The notes under the pieces were generated by a model. It was not told the DNA's origin. It saw only the letters and a list, made by a program, of their open reading frames with translations, and searched no databases. Of a stretch of 64,000 nt of DNA, positions 1-9,303 are shown piece by piece (positions within the stretch are counted from its first letter, which is position 1; each line of letters starts with the position of its first letter). A program made the position numbers and the translations under genes. Source of the stretch: Maribacter antarcticus DSM 21422 (lineage in GTDB: Bacteria; Bacteroidota; Bacteroidia; Flavobacteriales; Flavobacteriaceae); assembly GCF_000621125.1 (NCBI RefSeq), contig NZ_JHZC01000019.1, forward strand, positions 1 through 64,000. Reading direction: 5' to 3'.

Positions 1-3000
1 ACCGTCCGTTGTACCGTCAGGGAAGGTTAGGTTACCCGTTGCACTTGCCACGGTGTAATCGTCAGGAGATAGTGCAGACCCGTCGGCTATTGTGAAGTCT
101 ACCGTAAATGCACCTGATACTGTTGGTCCCGTATAGGTCACTACGAAATCTGTAGTTCCCACGTCTTCGTTCACTGTAAAGTCGCTTACCGCGATACCGT
201 CACCGGCACCTGCTGCATCGTTATCGGTAATGGTACCGATACCGTTAGCATCTACTATTGCTACAAGGACATTTGATATGTTCGAAAGTGTAATGTTCAG
301 ATCTTCGCTTGCTTCAAGTAGCGCATCATCTATAATGGTTACGCTCACAGATTCAATTTCTCCATTGTTACCAGCAAAATTGACTGTGCCGGACATTGTT
401 GCAGTGTAATCATTACCTACACTTGCAAATCCGTCAGTGATCGTATAATCTACTGAAAATCCTCCTGTAACATTGGTATTTAAGCTGATATCAAAAGTGA
501 CAGTACCAGCGGCTTCATCCACGGTGAAATCATTTACAGAGATACCATTTGTTGAACCACTATCATTATCGGTTATAACGCCTGTACCAGCATTATCAAC
601 CATTGCTACTAATGGGTTTGAAATATTACTTAATAAGATAGTAAGATTTTCAGATGGTTCTATAATGTTATCTTCGATTATGGTTATGGTTACGGACTGT
701 ACTTCACCGGCAGTACCTGTAAAATTAAGTGTTCCAGCAGCAGTTGCTGTATAATCACTTCCAGCGATAGCAGTACCGTCAGAAATTGAATAATCTACAG
801 TGAATCCTCCCTGCACACCAATATTGGAAGTTACATTGAATGTAGTCGTTCCAGCACCTTCGTCTACCGTAAAATCTGATACTGAGATACCAAGGTTTGT
901 ATCACTGTCGTTATCCGTTATGGTTCCGTCTCCGTCTCCGTCAACTATGATAATTAAAGGGTTAGAGATACTCAATATTTCAAGAGTTAAGGTCTCCGTT
1001 ACCTCAATGATGTTATCATCAATTATATTCACGGTTACAGATTGGGTCGTACCAGAAGTTGTTCCAGCGGGGAAGCTAGCGGTACCCGGTGTCGTAACCG
1101 TATAATCAGAAGGCCTATTTGCCGATCCGTCATTCACGTTGTAAGTAACTGTAAATGCATCCTGAACAGTTGACCCTGTATAGGTAAACACATAATTTGT
1201 AGTACCTGCATCTTCGTTTACGCTGAAGTCTGATACTGTTATACCATCGCCTACGGCTGGTATATCATTATCGGTTATAGTACCAACTGCGTTTCCATCT
1301 ACGATATTAACTAATACATTGGAGATATTACTCAATACAATATCTAGATTTTCACTACCCTCTAGAAGATTGTCATCAATTATAGTTATGGTCAAGGACT
1401 GGACTTGACCGGCAGTACCCGTAAAATTAAGTGTTCCAGTAGCGGTTGCAGTATAGTCGGCACCAGAATTAGCAGTACCATCTGAAATTGTATAGTCCAA
1501 GGAGAAACTTCCTTGCACGTCAACGTTCGAACTTACGTTAAACGTAGCCGTTCCTGCAGACTCATCTACCGTAAAGTCAGTTACGGAGATTCCCAAGCTT
1601 GGGTCATTATCGTTATCTGTTATAATACCCGTTGCCGCATCGTCAACAATAGCCACTCTAGGGTTTGAAATATTATCTAATAGGATAGTTAAGTTTTCTG
1701 ACGGCTCAACAAGGGTGTCATCAATTATATTTATTATCACGAATTGTTCTTCTCCGGCATTCCCGGTAAAGTTTATGGTTGCGGTCGTTGTTGCTGTATA
1801 ATCACTTCCAGCAATAGCGCCACCATCAAAGATTGTAGATTCTACAGAAAACCCACCCTGAACACCAATATTGGATGTTATAATGAAGTTCGCTGTTCCT
1901 GAACCCTCGTCTACCGTAAAATCGGATACTGAAATACCGGAACTTGGGCTACTATCATTATCGGTAATGGTTCCGGTAGCATTCCCATCTATTATGGCCA
2001 CCATGGAATTTGAAATGTTTGATAATGCTACAGTTAAGGTTTCAGCTGTTTCAATAATAGTGTCGTCGTTGATGTTTACTGTTATGGAAACTACTTCTCC
2101 TAAAGTACCAGCAAAGTTTATAGCTTCGGTCGTTGTTGCCGTGTAATCGCTTCCAACATTAGCCGTTCCATCTGAAATATCGTAATCTACAGAGAATCCT
2201 CCTTGCACGGCTACGTTCAGGCTTACATCAAATGTAGTGGTTCCTGCAGCTTCATTTACTGTAAAGTCAGCCACCGAGATACCAAGGCTTGGGTCACTGT
2301 CGTTGGCTGTAATAGTTCCAATACCGTTTCCGTCCAAAATACCTATCTCATCATTTGAAACATTTGACAAGGCGATATCTAAGTTCTCAGCAGATTCTAT
2401 TATAGCGTCATTAATTATATTGATTGTAACTATTTGAGTAGCACCAGAAGTGGTGCCAGGTGGAAAGGTTACAGAATTTCCGGCTGTATCAACAGTATAA
2501 TCCTCAGGGTTTGTTGCAGATCCTTCTGTTACGTTAAAGTCAACGCTAAACGCTTCTTGAACGTTGGGACCTAGATAGTTTATTACAAAATCAGTTGTTC
2601 CAATATCCTCGTTTACAGTAAAGTCAGATACAAAAACACCTTCTCCTGCGCCAGTAGAATCGTTGTCACTGATACTACCCATTGCAGCCGAAACTACAAT
2701 AGTAATAGCATTTTGGGAAATACCGGTGAGTGAGATACTTAATATTTCAGTGTTTTCTATTACATTGTCATCTATAATATTCACGGTCACTAATTGTGTT
2801 TCTCCGCTTTCTGTGCCAGCTGGGAAGGTAACAAAACTTGGAGTAAGGGCTATATAATCCTGCGGACTTGATGCTGTAACGTTATTGATAATATAATCTA
2901 TCGTAAAGGCATTTTCTACATCAGGACCGGTATAAATTACGGTATAATCTGCCGTTCCAGCAGCTTCATTTACCTCAAAACCAGTAACAGAAATTCCCTG

Positions 3001-4632
3001 TCCTGGACTAGGTTGGTCATTATCGGCTATTGTTCCAAATGCATTTCCATCAACAATAAATATGCTGTTGGTAGACAGGTTCGAAAGTGCAATGGAAAGG
3101 AACTCAGCCCCTTCAAGAAAAGCATCGTCGATGATGTTCACTGGCACGGTAATTGTTTCCCCACTTAAACCAACAAAAGGTAGCGTTCCAGTAAGCAGAG
3201 CGGAATAATCATTCCCAGCCGTAGCGGTTCCATCTGTAATGGTGTAATCTACGGTGAACCCGCCGGGTACATCTACATTTAAAGAAATATCAAAGCTGGT
3301 GGTGCCAGCTGCTTCATCTACTGTGAAATTGCTGGCAGAAACACCTTCATTCGTGTTAGGGGTATCATTATCTACTATTTGTCCAAACGCGTTACCATCT
3401 ATAATAGATATTTGATTAGTAGATAAGTTAAATAGTGATATGGAAAGAATTTCAAATCCCTCTAAATCTATATCATCAATAATATTGACAGATACAGCCT
3501 GTACTTCTCCATTATTTCCTGAAAAAGAAAGCGTACCGAACGGGACAGCCGTATAGTCAGAACCAGAAGTTGCTGAACCATCCGATATATTGTACATAAC
3601 AGTGAAACTCTCAGATACATCTACATTCAATGACACATTAAAGTTAATGTTACCAACTCCTTCGTTAACAACGAAATCACTAACCGAAATCCCTTGATCT
3701 GGACTCGGAGTGTCATTGTCAGTAATACTACCTGAACCAAGGCCATCTACTATGGATATTGTTGGTGTAGAAACGCTAGTTAAAATTGCAGTTAACGATT
3801 CTGCAGATTCAATTACGGCATCATCAACAATATTAATCGTAATTACCTGCGTATCTCCACCTGTGGTATTGGCTGGAAAAGTAATTGGTCCTGCATTGGC
3901 TACGGAGAAATCATCTGGGGCAACAGCGGATCCATTGTTTATAGTAAATTGTACATCAAATGCATTTGGAATTGTTGGTCCAGAATATGTAATTACGAAG
4001 TTAGCAGTTCCAGAAGCCTCAGTGGCGGAGAAATCAGAGATGAATATACTTCTATCTGGAGCATCATTATCCAAGATAGTTCCAGTGCCTTCGTTGTCTA
4101 AGATGGTTACAGCCGGGTTGGAGCTGTTAGAAATTCTAGCTGAAAGGATTTCATTTCCTTCAAATACCGCATCATCTATAATGGTTATCGTTACGGATTG
4201 TACTTCATTGTTGGTTCCAGCAAAATTAAGAGTGCTAGTTGTTGTAGCGGTAAAATCGTTACCGTTAATAGCGGTTCCATTAAATACCTGATATGTAACA
4301 GAAAAATTTCCAAGACCAACTTGGTCAGTAGTTAATGTTACATCAAAGGTTGCGGTTCCACCTACCTCACTTATAGAGAAATCCGAAATAGAGAGCTCCG
4401 AAAGAAACACTTTATTTTCTTTTTTAGAATAAGAAGATGTTTTTCCAGAAGTGAATATGTTAGGAGCGTTATTGGTGTTCGTAGCTTCTTCTACGTTCAA
4501 TTTTTCAAGTACACCTTTGTAGCTTTTTGCTGCGGCATCTACGGGCCTAAAAACTAGACTCATAAAAACAAATAGGAGGATGGCAGCTGAAAAAGAGAAC
4601 GTCTTTTCTGGTTGACCTATGTAAATATACAT
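1..4632 (-). CDS. Giant secreted Calx-beta repeat protein (5' part, runs off left edge)
   Basis: Reading from the ATG at 4632, the minus strand stays open for 1544 codons to the window edge, so the stop lies outside. Residues 8-30 form a hydrophobic signal sequence, followed by a linker to about residue 75. After that come 13 tandem modules of about 115-120 residues, the last one cut. Most end in a DNDxP-type calcium-binding turn (on the + strand near 4065, 3712, 3365, 3025, 2665, 1960, 1610, 1270, 915, 570 and 220; a variant at 2305), which is the Calx-beta signature. Two module types alternate: one with a GPTVxxAFTV core and one with a VQGGFTVDY core. Proteins of this build are Ca-stabilised surface adhesins or matrix proteins, in flavobacteria often exported by the type IX system. 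A C-terminal sorting domain cannot be checked here. The exact function is unknown. Confidence 0.9.
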   Translation of the reverse strand, partial: MYIYIGQPEKTFSFSAAILLFVFMSLVFRPVDAAAKSYKGVLEKLNVEEATNTNNAPNIFTSGKTSSYSKKENKVFLSELSISDFSISEVGGTATFDVTLTTDQVGLGNFSVTYQVFNGTAINGNDFTATTTSTLNFAGTNNEVQSVTITIIDDAVFEGNEILSARISNSSNPAVTILDNEGTGTILDNDAPDRSIFISDFSATEASGTANFVITYSGPTIPNAFDVQFTINNGSAVAPDDFSVANAGPITFPANTTGGDTQVITINIVDDAVIESAESLTAILTSVSTPTISIVDGLGSGSITDNDTPSPDQGISVSDFVVNEGVGNINFNVSLNVDVSESFTVMYNISDGSATSGSDYTAVPFGTLSFSGNNGEVQAVSVNIIDDIDLEGFEILSISLFNLSTNQISIIDGNAFGQIVDNDTPNTNEGVSASNFTVDEAAGTTSFDISLNVDVPGGFTVDYTITDGTATAGNDYSALLTGTLPFVGLSGETITVPVNIIDDAFLEGAEFLSIALSNLSTNSIFIVDGNAFGTIADNDQPSPGQGISVTGFEVNEAAGTADYTVIYTGPDVENAFTIDYIINNVTASSPQDYIALTPSFVTFPAGTESGETQLVTVNIIDDNVIENTEILSISLTGISQNAITIVVSAAMGSISDNDSTGAGEGVFVSDFTVNEDIGTTDFVINYLGPNVQEAFSVDFNVTEGSATNPEDYTVDTAGNSVTFPPGTTSGATQIVTINIINDAIIESAENLDIALSNVSNDEIGILDGNGIGTITANDSDPSLGISVADFTVNEAAGTTTFDVSLNVAVQGGFSVDYDISDGTANVGSDYTATTTEAINFAGTLGEVVSITVNINDDTIIETAETLTVALSNISNSMVAIIDGNATGTITDNDSSPSSGISVSDFTVDEGSGTANFIITSNIGVQGGFSVESTIFDGGAIAGSDYTATTTATINFTGNAGEEQFVIINIIDDTLVEPSENLTILLDNISNPRVAIVDDAATGIITDNDNDPSLGISVTDFTVDESAGTATFNVSSNVDVQGSFSLDYTISDGTANSGADYTATATGTLNFTGTAGQVQSLTITIIDDNLLEGSENLDIVLSNISNVLVNIVDGNAVGTITDNDIPAVGDGITVSDFSVNEDAGTTNYVFTYTGSTVQDAFTVTYNVNDGSANRPSDYTVTTPGTASFPAGTTSGTTQSVTVNIIDDNIIEVTETLTLEILSISNPLIIIVDGDGDGTITDNDSDTNLGISVSDFTVDEGAGTTTFNVTSNIGVQGGFTVDYSISDGTAIAGSDYTATAAGTLNFTGTAGEVQSVTITIIEDNIIEPSENLTILLSNISNPLVAMVDNAGTGVITDNDSGSTNGISVNDFTVDEAAGTVTFDISLNTNVTGGFSVDYTITDGFASVGNDYTATMSGTVNFAGNNGEIESVSVTIIDDALLEASEDLNITLSNISNVLVAIVDANGIGTITDNDAAGAGDGIAVSDFTVNEDVGTTDFVVTYTGPTVSGAFTVDFTIADGSALSPDDYTVASATGNLTFPDGTTDG

Positions 4633-4826
4633 TTAGTGTTAGTTTTAATTTGTATTATTCAGTGGTTTAATCTGAAAATAATGATTTACAAAAAAAAGAA
4701 ACTATAGTTATCTATTAAAAGAAAAGTTGTGAAACACCCAATATTTGTGGTAGTATTCCATTATGTGCAGGGTTTGTAGGAATCGAGGAAGCTGAAATTG
4801 ACTAATTAACACTTTTAAGTTTGTAA

Positions 4827-4854
4827 AAAATGGCTGTTCATGGTCAGCCATTTT
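4827..4854 (-). terminator. Rho-independent terminator, minus strand
   Basis: A perfect 10-bp stem (AAAATGGCTG / CAGCCATTTT) closes an 8-base loop. Read on the minus strand it is followed by a run of T. It lies about 280 bp past the end of the IS1595 remnant and about 790 bp past the ice-binding gene, just ahead of the giant Calx-beta gene, so it would stop transcripts coming from the island. Confidence 0.7.
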
Positions 4855-5137
4855 AGATTTTAAGTAATAGCATGTAGAATTTTTGCATAAGGTTAAATTA
4901 GGGAAATTCTAGCGGAAAAAAGCTAGCGTATGATTCAAGTTTTGTTTCTTAATTAGGTTAAATTTACAATCACAAATAAAATATAAAGTATTGGTAATCA
5001 GCAGTTAATTAGTTTAAGAGTGTATTTCATCGATAGTTGACAAATAAAGCGTTAAGACGTAAATTTCAATCGGTTAAAAAGATAATTTAGAATAATTCTA
5101 TAGAGGTCAGTAGTTAGTTATTTATTATTTTTCATTG
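4855..5137. other. Gene-free AT-rich spacer
   Basis: The stretch 4633-5137 between the giant gene and the IS1595 remnant has no reading frame that looks coding on either strand. Apart from the hairpin at 4827-4854 I see nothing I can name. It probably contains the promoter of the giant gene and the outer end of the decayed insertion sequence, but no clear terminal inverted repeat is visible. Confidence 0.5.
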
Positions 5138-5510
5138 TTATATTTTATCACTGCTTACCATTCTAGTGATCAGGTTATTGAAAATTGTTGATTTACTTTG
5201 TGAGCGCTTTATTCTAAAACAGAATTCATTAAAGCACCTATTTAGGTCATGATTACTAACCCAAGAATAGGTAGTTCTTATCCAAGATTTAACTTTATGT
5301 ATCATAGTATGAAGCGCCTTGAAGTTCGATCCTTTATTACTTTCTATCTGTTTTATATCTTAGGTTTTTGTATAGGTCTGTACCCTCTCCATTTGTCGGT
5401 CGTTACCTTGGCTTCTCGACTTATGTAGCCGATAAATATATAGTGTAATGATTCAGCGGAGAAGTCTTCTATTTTTATAGCGTATCCTACCTCAGCACTT
5501 AACCATCAAA
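5138..5510 (-). pseudogene. IS1595-family transposase remnant (C-terminal part, broken)
   Basis: Translating the minus strand gives two stretches that join into the C-terminal part of an IS1595-type transposase. The first (about 5482 down to 5365) contains YAIKIEDFSAES and KVTTDKWRGYRP. The second (about 5364 down to 5138) contains FKALHTMIH, SWIRTTYSWV and FNEFCFRI. A stop codon near 5365 separates them in the same frame, and the N-terminal half is missing or unrecognisable. The element is therefore dead. It lies directly downstream of the ice-binding gene on the same strand. Family assignment rests on recalled transposase patterns, and the upper boundary is approximate. Confidence 0.75.
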
Positions 5511-5643
5511 TGGTCTTGCAACAAAAAACGGACGCGAGGCGATTATTTACAGGATAGGCATAGATTAATGCCTGAGGCCGTTGATAGACAAGGGATGATT
5601 TGTGATTTGGAGGTACACCTTATGATGAGGCAAAAAGTATCTC

Positions 5644-6483
5644 TTAGTTCATTTTCACCCTGTATGTAGCACTTCTATTCATAATGACGGTTCTAACTCG
5701 ATTATTAAAAACCATAGCTGAAGAAATAGTAATTGCTCCATTTGTAGAAAGTTTTCTGCCCTCTAGAGATGTACCTGTTCCTGAGCTAATGGCTCCGCCA
5801 TGGGAAAGAAATGTTCCTTTTATATCTGCGCCAGTACCTACACTAATTGCACCAGTGGCGACTCCGGCTCCGCCAATCCAAAAAACATTACAACGCTTCG
5901 CTCCATTAATTAAACTAATTTTTGATAGTGCCGCTATTGAAAATGCCCCTGCAAACTTAAAAATAAATATTGCGTCGACATCATTTTGACCGTCTAAGGT
6001 GATATTTCCTACTAAAGATCCTGCTGCCCCTATATAATAAACCCCTGCATTTAGCGTTTCTCCACTTCCAAAAGCTGGTGTATGCCCAGTTACCGTATTT
6101 GGTAAATTCATAAGTGCAGTATACCCGTTATCTAAATCTATTGCTGCTTTTGCTGAAACTGCATCTTCATTATAAAAATATCCGTCCCTATGAGTTGAAG
6201 GTAAAAAACCAGATATGAGCCCCAAATTTGTCCCAATGTCACCAACCATTTCAGATATACCAGCATTTGATACAGCTCCAACGCTAGTAAAAAGAACAAA
6301 TTTACCTGCACTTCCTAAAACATCAACAATAGGGGAAGGACTACAATTAACTGCGCTAAATTTGGTCGTAGTGCTAATACCTGAAAATGGTTTTACCCTA
6401 GCATCAGCTCTGGTATAACTTTCAAAAGAAAATAATAATATTATCGGGGTAGTTGTTAAATTAAAGAATAAATTTTTGTTCAT
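5644..6483 (-). CDS. Ice-binding protein (DUF3494 family)
   Basis: The protein has 279 residues. It starts with a signal peptide (about 1-27, ending TRADA) and then one DUF3494/ice-binding domain from about residue 55 to 262. Typical features are the VLGSAGKFVLFTS start, GDIGTN, the GVYYIGAA segment, DAIFIFKF and the repetitive beta-helical SVGTGADIKGTFLSHGGAISSG region. Family members bind ice, inhibiting recrystallisation or holding cells in brine channels; here this is inferred from homology. The C-terminus ends 18 residues after the domain with a short basic tail and no type IX sorting domain, so it is either freely secreted or truncated. It sits between remnants of two unrelated transposases, about 90 bp past the IS3 remnant, which suggests acquisition by transfer. 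Confidence 0.9.
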   Translation of the reverse strand: MNKNLFFNLTTTPIILLFSFESYTRADARVKPFSGISTTTKFSAVNCSPSPIVDVLGSAGKFVLFTSVGAVSNAGISEMVGDIGTNLGLISGFLPSTHRDGYFYNEDAVSAKAAIDLDNGYTALMNLPNTVTGHTPAFGSGETLNAGVYYIGAAGSLVGNITLDGQNDVDAIFIFKFAGAFSIAALSKISLINGAKRCNVFWIGGAGVATGAISVGTGADIKGTFLSHGGAISSGTGTSLEGRKLSTNGAITISSAMVFNNRVRTVIMNRSATYRVKMN

Positions 6484-6569
6484 GTTTATTAGTTATTAAG
6501 CTCTACCGATTTGTATAATAATAGTACAATACTCCCAATCTGTAGGTCAGTTAAAATGTATTAATTAGT

Positions 6570-7079
6570 TTATTTTGATGCTATTTTGTTCGTCCCATAA
6601 AGTTGATTTGGTGGTGCTTTTCCGATTTTAATGTACCTTCTTTTTGTGTTATAGAACTCACTATATTCATTGACCAGCTGATATAGGTCAAGACCTCCAT
6701 TGGGCGGGTTTAGATAGATTTTTTCATACGTAATGGATTTCCGGAAGCGTTCAATATAAATATTGTCCAAAGCTCTTCCTTTGCCGTCCATTGATATTTG
6801 AATTTCGTGGTTCTTCAGTACGTCTATGTATTGGGTATGGGTATACTGAGATCCCTGATCGGAGTTGTGTATTTCCGGAGCTACGTATCGGGCTATGGTA
6901 TCTTCCAGTAGTTCTTTACACCACTCTTTATCCATCGAATTTGAAACGCTATAGTTCAGTATTTTTCTACTGTACACATCGATTATCGCATTCATATACA
7001 TAAACCCGCGTAGCACGGGACTATAAGTAATATTTGTATTTGTGAGGTCGTAGATGAAGCCGCACCAAAATTTCCGCAA
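6570..7079 (-). pseudogene. Truncated IS3-family transposase (OrfB, rve integrase core)
   Basis: The 169-residue frame is the C-terminal integrase core of an IS3-family OrfB: GFMYMNAIIDVYSR, HNSDQGSQYT (second catalytic Asp, about residue 74), ISMDGKGRALDNIYIERF (catalytic Glu, about 110) and the YLNPPNGGLDLYQ tail. At the first catalytic Asp position, usually TDITY, it reads TNITY, so one active-site acid is lost. OrfA and the N-terminal half of OrfB are missing; the first codons run out of frame over the end of the interrupted secreted-protein gene. The element cannot move itself. Its 3' end faces the ice-binding gene start 86 bp away, and the stretch after the stop could be the IS end. Confidence 0.85.
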
Positions 7080-7483
7080 AAATCATCTCCATTACTATTG
7101 GATTCAAAATAGTGATGGAGATTTGTGGATTGATATGCTTTGGTAGCCTCACTGTTCCAATTGGCAGCATTACTTGAACCTACAATTTGCGTTCCATTTC
7201 GCCATATATGCTTACCGCCGTGCCCACCTTGCCCAACCCTAGGCATTTCTTGCGCGGAAAGAACTACGAACGTATTGTAAATGGCCTCATCGATTTTAAC
7301 GAAATCCAAAGTTGCCGCATCCGAAAGATTACTTTGATTGTCAGCCCAGTTAAAGGTAACACCGGAAGATATTCCCTGTGCGTTAATATCCATACTGATA
7401 ATGAAAAATGTGAAAACAAAAAATAGGCACGAAAGAAACGTATGTTTTTTGTTAAGGATTAGTTGTAAAGTGGAGTTTTGCAT
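7068..7483 (-). pseudogene. N-terminal fragment of a secreted protein cut by the IS3 remnant
   Basis: The frame starts at 7483 with a clear signal peptide (hydrophobic FFVFTFFII, cleavage likely after DINA) and encodes about 130 residues of a mature exported protein, including VGQGGHGGKHIWRNG and NLHHYFESNSNGDDF. I do not recognise a family. Beyond about 7085-7068 the sequence changes into IS3 transposase in another frame, so the remaining frame to 6992 is not native. No matching 3' part is seen on the other side of the IS remnant, so this is a truncated gene rather than a simple insertion. The junction position is approximate. Confidence 0.6.
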
Positions 7484-7644
7484 AGCTAAACAATTTGGAG
7501 ATATTTTAAACCTCGATTTAGAATGTATTGATTCTTAGGTTAAGTTTCTAGAAGTAAATAAAAGTTAAAGACGACTTTGCGAAATAATTTACATCATGTA
7601 CGATGAAAATTGAAAATTCTGTTGACCAATAACTTAATAGCATC

Positions 7645-9177
7645 TTAGAAACCATCAGGACCTGCGATAATAAGCTGCGCACGTTCTTTTAAGGCTCTTA
7701 ATTCTCGTTCTTCCTTTTTATTCAACAGATTCATCATCATTGCCATGCGATTGTTGTTCTTAAAATGCTCTTTTTTCTCGTCCAAAAAGTTCCAATAAAG
7801 TGCATTAAAGGGGCAAGCATTTTCGCCTAGTTTTTCTGTGTGTTTGTAAGAGCAATCACCACAGTAATTACTCATTTTATTGATGTAGTTACCGCTGCTT
7901 ACATAAGGCTTTGTGGCTACAATGCCGCCATCTGCAAACTGACTCATACCTCGAGTATTCGTAATCTCTACCCATTCTATGGCATCTATGTACACCCCTA
8001 GGTACCAATTATCAACTTCATCTGGGTTTACTTGTGTTAATAAGGCATAGTTGCCAATAATCATTAACCGTTGGATGTGATGAGCGTAGGCATCCGTTAG
8101 GCTTTGACCAATGGCGTGGCTTAAGCAATTCATCTTCGTTTTACCTGTCCAGAAAAAGTTGGGCAGGGGATTATGGTTTTCTAACTTGTTTAGGTTTGCG
8201 TATTCTGGCATCTCTTTCCAGTAAATACCTCTCATATACTCACGCCAGCCAAGAATTTGGCGGATAAAACCTTCCACTTGCGAAATATGTATTTGATTTG
8301 CGTGTTCGTAATAATGTTCTAATACGGTATCTATGACCTCTTTTGGAGAAAGAATTTTAGAATTCATAGCAAAGGAAACTCTGGAGTGGAACAAGTACTT
8401 CTGTTGGGTATGCATGGCATCTTGGTAATCTCCAAAGTGTACCAATAATTCTTCACAGAAGTAAGTTAAAACAGATAGGCACTCTAACCGGCTAGTGGGC
8501 CAACTAAAGTTTTTGGCTTCTATTTCTCCAAAGGTTTTTACGCCAGAATCTTCCAGTTCTTTTATAACAACAGAAACATCCTTTTTAAAACCAAGTTCCC
8601 TAGGTATTTCTGCTTGACCTTTCCATTTTTTACGATTACTTTGATCATAGTTCCATTTACCACCGTCCGGTTGGCCATTGACCATCATGATGTCATGTTT
8701 CTTGCGCATCATACGGTAAAATGATTCCATGATCAATTGCTTTTTTCCTTTAAAGAAATTTTGTAATTCGTCGCGTTCCGTATAAAAATGTTCGGTATCA
8801 ACCGCTTGTGATTCCACTTCTAAATTGTTGCAAATCCGTTTTAGTTGCTCGTCTAGGCGGTACTCATCCGGTAACTGATATTCGAATTTTTTAGCGCTAG
8901 TTTCTTGAAGGTATTTTTTTATAAACTGCTCTAAATCCTGCGGATTATTTTCATCGGTGATGTTTAGGTAAATGAAATTATGTCCTTTTGCCTTTAGGTC
9001 CTCCGAAAAACTACGCATGCCCAAAAAGAAGGCTACTACTTTTTGAATATGATGTTTTACATAGTCCGTTTCCTGGCGCATTTCTGCCATGATATAGACA
9101 ATATTCTCATCTACTTTTTGGAACCAAGAATGTTTTTGATTCAGTTGATCTCCTAATACGAGTCTAAGTGTCTTCAT
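7645..9177 (-). CDS. FeS-type cryptochrome/photolyase (PhrB-like, COG3046)
   Basis: This 510-residue protein starts MKTLRLVLGDQLN, the typical opening of the deoxyribodipyrimidine photolyase-related family, whose characterised members repair (6-4) photoproducts. It has an N-terminal alpha/beta domain and a C-terminal helical FAD domain. Three cysteines at about 439, 442 and 455 (YCGDC and ACPFNALYW), plus the earlier NCLSHAIGQ cysteine, match the four ligands of the [4Fe-4S] cluster in PhrB. Length is normal for the family. It is the last gene of a minus-strand group with cry-DASH 126 bp upstream, the DUF2256 protein and a flavin reductase. (6-4) specificity is inferred from family. Confidence 0.9.
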   Translation of the reverse strand: MKTLRLVLGDQLNQKHSWFQKVDENIVYIMAEMRQETDYVKHHIQKVVAFFLGMRSFSEDLKAKGHNFIYLNITDENNPQDLEQFIKKYLQETSAKKFEYQLPDEYRLDEQLKRICNNLEVESQAVDTEHFYTERDELQNFFKGKKQLIMESFYRMMRKKHDIMMVNGQPDGGKWNYDQSNRKKWKGQAEIPRELGFKKDVSVVIKELEDSGVKTFGEIEAKNFSWPTSRLECLSVLTYFCEELLVHFGDYQDAMHTQQKYLFHSRVSFAMNSKILSPKEVIDTVLEHYYEHANQIHISQVEGFIRQILGWREYMRGIYWKEMPEYANLNKLENHNPLPNFFWTGKTKMNCLSHAIGQSLTDAYAHHIQRLMIIGNYALLTQVNPDEVDNWYLGVYIDAIEWVEITNTRGMSQFADGGIVATKPYVSSGNYINKMSNYCGDCSYKHTEKLGENACPFNALYWNFLDEKKEHFKNNNRMAMMMNLLNKKEERELRALKERAQLIIAGPDGF

Positions 9178-9303
9178 TTATTATGTGTCAATTTGGGTAA
9201 AAAATTTATAGTGAACAACGAGATTCAAAACTAGTCTTACAAGCTTAATTATGGTTTGGCTTTATTTATTTGATATTTTTTTGTCTGAGGTCTTTTTAAA
9301 GTC

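Noticed and set aside
473-4291. Six plus-strand frames of 64-193 codons
   Set aside because: They are antisense shadows of the giant Calx-beta gene; their Val/Ser-rich, repeating translations mirror the repeat modules.
1-4632. CRISPR-like or satellite repeat array
   Set aside because: The periodicity of about 345-360 bp is from protein modules, with diverged DNA; there are no short direct repeats with spacers.
5684-5989. 101-codon plus-strand frame
   Set aside because: Antisense shadow of the ice-binding gene.
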